64,000 nt of DNA from an uncultured Siphonobacter sp. (GTDB lineage: Bacteria; Bacteroidota; Bacteroidia; Cytophagales; Spirosomataceae). Below the pieces are notes generated by a model. It was given only the letters and a program-made list of their open reading frames with translations. It did not search any database and had not been told where the DNA came from. Location: assembly GCA_913775095.1 (NCBI GenBank), contig CAJYIW010000023.1, forward strand, positions 1 to 64,000, written 5' to 3'. Made by a program: the position numbers and the translations under genes. This document shows, in pieces, positions 62,150 through 64,000 of this stretch; the first letter of the stretch is position 1, and the number at the start of each line of letters is the position of its first letter.

Positions 62150-63829
62150 ATGGATAATCGGAAATACAACATTTATTTCAACACCCATACCATTAGTGGC
62201 ATCATCATCTGTGCCGTTTTGTATGTGATGTTTTTTGCGGGTTCGTTTTCCTTTTTCAAGGATGATCTGGCGGCCTGGCAGAAAAACGATTCGTACCTGA
62301 GCCACGATGGACCCGTAAAAAAGGATTTTAATTTCATCCTCGATTCGCTGGCCAGACATCATAACCTCCGGGGACGTGACGTGGATTTTACCATTCAGCG
62401 GCACGCCATGGGGGCTTACGTAGCCATGAGTGCCTCGCACAACCCGGCTTTACAAAAGCCCAAACCAAAGAAAAAACCGGAAGCCAAACGCGGCGGTCGG
62501 GGACGGCGGGGCGACGACGATTCGGCCTTTTTTACGTATGATTTTGGCAAGAAGAAAGAAGCCGACTATGCCTCTTCTTACACCATGGGCGAGTTCTTAT
62601 ACCGTCTGCACTTTCTGGCCCAGCTCAACCAGGTGTTTCCTTTCCGTATCGGCGTACCTTTTGGGTATCTGCTGGCGGGGATCGTGTCTTTTATTTTTCT
62701 CTTTGCCCTGATTACGGGTTTACTGCTGCACTGGGACAAGCTGAGGTCAAACTTCTTTACCTTTCGTCCCTGGAGTAAATGGAAGACCGTCTGGACAGAC
62801 CTGCACACGGTGCTGGGGGTCATCGGATTTCCTTACCAGCTGGTTTTTGCCCTGACGGGAGTTATCCTGATCTTTAATTCGTTTCTGATTATTCCTTATA
62901 CCAAACTGTTTTACCAGGGAAAAGAAGAGAAAATCTATCAGGATTTGGGCTATGGCATCAAGGCAGAATATGCGTATGCGGGCAAGCCTTTACGGGCTTC
63001 TGTTGATATCAACAGTCTGGTGAGTCAGGTGGAGCAGAAGTGGCAGAGAAGTGACATCAGTGCCGTATCGATCCGCAATTACGGGGATGAGAACATGCAC
63101 GTGGTCATGCAGGCCAAGGCCCATACGGATGCTCAGTTAAACGGACAGGGAGAGCTTACGTACCGGGTCCGGGATCAGAAGGTTATCTCGGAGCGTTCGC
63201 CGCTCGAAACGCCTTCTTACATTGAGACCGTCAGGGAATTGATCTATCACCTTCACTTTGGCGATTTTGGGGGCCGGCCCCTGCGGGTGATCTACTTTGT
63301 ACTGGGCATTATGGGTTGCTTAGTCATTAACTCAGGCGTGATGATCTGGCTGGTGGCCCGGGATAAGAAAACTATTCCCGCCCGGAAACGGAAATTCAAT
63401 TTCTGGACGGCTAATGTGTACCTCTCTTCGAGTCTGAGTATGCTTCCCGTAACGGCTTTTGCCATGATTGCTCTGCTCTTTCTGGATAAACCCGGTCAAA
63501 GCGATATCTATCACTGGTATTTTTATCCCTGGTTAGGGTTAAGTGTGTATTTCCTGGTGCGAAAAGATCTGGATCTGGTTAATCGCCAATCCACCTTTTT
63601 ATCAGCAGTGACCTGTGGACTGCTGCCGCTGCTGGACGGTATGATTCGGGGAAACTGGTTTTGGAATACGTTCCAGCGTAAGGCTTACGATATTCTTTTC
63701 ATTGATGTCTTGTTCCTCATCCTGGCCATCATTAGCGGAATTATTTTCTGGAAAATAGTACAGAAAAACCGTTCTCAATCCAGCGAAGAACCTCTGCAAA
63801 CGAAGGTAGGGCAGTTGAGCCAGGCGTAA
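62150..63829 (+). CDS. PepSY-associated TM protein (XusC/FoxB-like)
   Basis: A 559-residue inner-membrane protein of the PepSY-TM family with about seven helices. His residues lie at helix ends: His13 (FNTHTISG), His154 (YRLHFLAQL), His219 (WTDLHTVLGV), His367/His369 (YHLHFGDFGG), a pattern suited to heme or iron. A basic/Pro insert at 103-121 (KPKPKKKPEAKRGGRGRR) splits the first periplasmic domain. Relatives FoxB and XusC act in ferric-siderophore reduction or release. Last gene of the operon, closed by a 52-bp palindrome. Confidence 0.87.
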   Translation: MDNRKYNIYFNTHTISGIIICAVLYVMFFAGSFSFFKDDLAAWQKNDSYLSHDGPVKKDFNFILDSLARHHNLRGRDVDFTIQRHAMGAYVAMSASHNPALQKPKPKKKPEAKRGGRGRRGDDDSAFFTYDFGKKKEADYASSYTMGEFLYRLHFLAQLNQVFPFRIGVPFGYLLAGIVSFIFLFALITGLLLHWDKLRSNFFTFRPWSKWKTVWTDLHTVLGVIGFPYQLVFALTGVILIFNSFLIIPYTKLFYQGKEEKIYQDLGYGIKAEYAYAGKPLRASVDINSLVSQVEQKWQRSDISAVSIRNYGDENMHVVMQAKAHTDAQLNGQGELTYRVRDQKVISERSPLETPSYIETVRELIYHLHFGDFGGRPLRVIYFVLGIMGCLVINSGVMIWLVARDKKTIPARKRKFNFWTANVYLSSSLSMLPVTAFAMIALLFLDKPGQSDIYHWYFYPWLGLSVYFLVRKDLDLVNRQSTFLSAVTCGLLPLLDGMIRGNWFWNTFQRKAYDILFIDVLFLILAIISGIIFWKIVQKNRSQSSEEPLQTKVGQLSQA

Positions 63830-63835
63830 AACGTT

Positions 63836-63887
63836 TTATAAACAGCAATGATCCACCCGAATTCGGGTGGATCATTGCTGTTTATAA
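63836..63887. terminator. 52-bp perfect palindrome ending the iron operon
   Basis: Bases 63836-63887 read identically on both strands: 26-bp arms around GAATTC, with AAACAGCAATGATCCACCCG on the left. It starts 6 bases after the PepSY stop. It lies between convergent genes, so it is probably a bidirectional terminator, though no loop or long T run exists. Confidence 0.75.
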
Positions 63888-63921
63888 GGCTTCGGGTCGT
63901 CATCAGCGACGGCTGGTGAAA

Positions 63922-64000
63922 TTAACGCTCTTCTTCAAGGAGCTGCAGGCCAGTCGTATCTAAACGGTAATGACGGTACGTTCCCATTCTGGATAAAGCA
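63922..64000 (-). CDS. 3' end of an unidentified gene (partial)
   Basis: The last 79 bases carry an open frame on the minus strand that ends in TAA at 63922-63924. The visible C-terminus is SRMGTYRHYRLDTTGLQLL followed by EEER, which looks like real protein. It is convergent to the PepSY gene across the palindrome. Too short to identify. Confidence 0.5.
   Translation of the reverse strand, partial: ALSRMGTYRHYRLDTTGLQLLEEER

Overview
The window reads as one stretch of a Bacteroidota chromosome, most likely a Cytophagales (Spirosoma/Siphonobacter-like) bacterium. The basis is the phylum-specific gene set and order (bamD-rpoZ-coaBC-DUF4835-recN; DUF177-rpmF-plsX-fabH-efp-accB-accC), type IX secretion cargo and a PorW/SprE-like lipoprotein, DUF4301, DUF4374 and DUF349 proteins, and promoters of the TTG-N18..21-TAnnTTTG type, often with very short leaders. 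I saw no prophage, insertion sequence or CRISPR array. Many gene ends carry strong intrinsic terminators, several shared by convergent genes.

Layout. 1-110: 3' end of a 5S rRNA and its terminator, followed by a pyrimidine-rich tract. 0.3-12.8 kb: cytochrome b5-like protein, lipoprotein, thiL, GDP-mannose pyrophosphorylase, DUF3089 hydrolase, a TonB-dependent receptor, a MerR/B12-fold regulator, tRNA-His, Mn-type superoxide dismutase, tadA, a propeller-like lipoprotein and DUF4301. 12.9-24.5 kb (mostly minus strand): Rid protein, SCO protein, recN, a small Sm-like protein, GNAT, DUF4835, coaBC, rpoZ, bamD, a 2-hydroxyacid dehydrogenase, galactose mutarotase and tilS. 24.5-32.5 kb: OstA/LptA-like protein, T9SS cargo, an unusually long Ddl-like ATP-grasp enzyme, a coiled-coil membrane protein, phosphohexomutase and a GreA/GreB-tail protein. 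32.6-36 kb: the membrane half of ATP synthase (atpZ, a small membrane protein, atpB, atpE, atpF, atpH), ending before atpA. 36-46 kb: PorW/SprE-like, ettA, DUF349, S41 peptidase, outer-membrane barrel, GDP-fucose synthase, MORN-like secreted protein. 46-51.8 kb: fatty-acid/translation block from DUF177 to accC. 52-57.4 kb: amino-acid permease, DUF2846-like protein, a T9SS-targeted SGNH esterase, ornithine aminotransferase. 57.8-63.9 kb: an iron-uptake-type operon.

The most interesting region is 57.8-63.9 kb: TonB receptor, DUF4374 surface lipoprotein, DUF3325-like and DUF3649-like small membrane proteins, and a PepSY-TM protein. The core order matches the xenosiderophore system XusA-XusB-XusC known from Bacteroides thetaiotaomicron, but two small membrane proteins familiar from proteobacterial siderophore loci are inserted before the PepSY protein. 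A 19-bp dyad sits in the promoter, a 17-bp perfect hairpin separates the outer-membrane genes from the inner-membrane genes, and a 52-bp perfect palindrome closes the operon. I infer that receptor and lipoprotein capture a ferric chelate at the surface and that the PepSY protein reduces or handles it at the inner membrane, under metal control.
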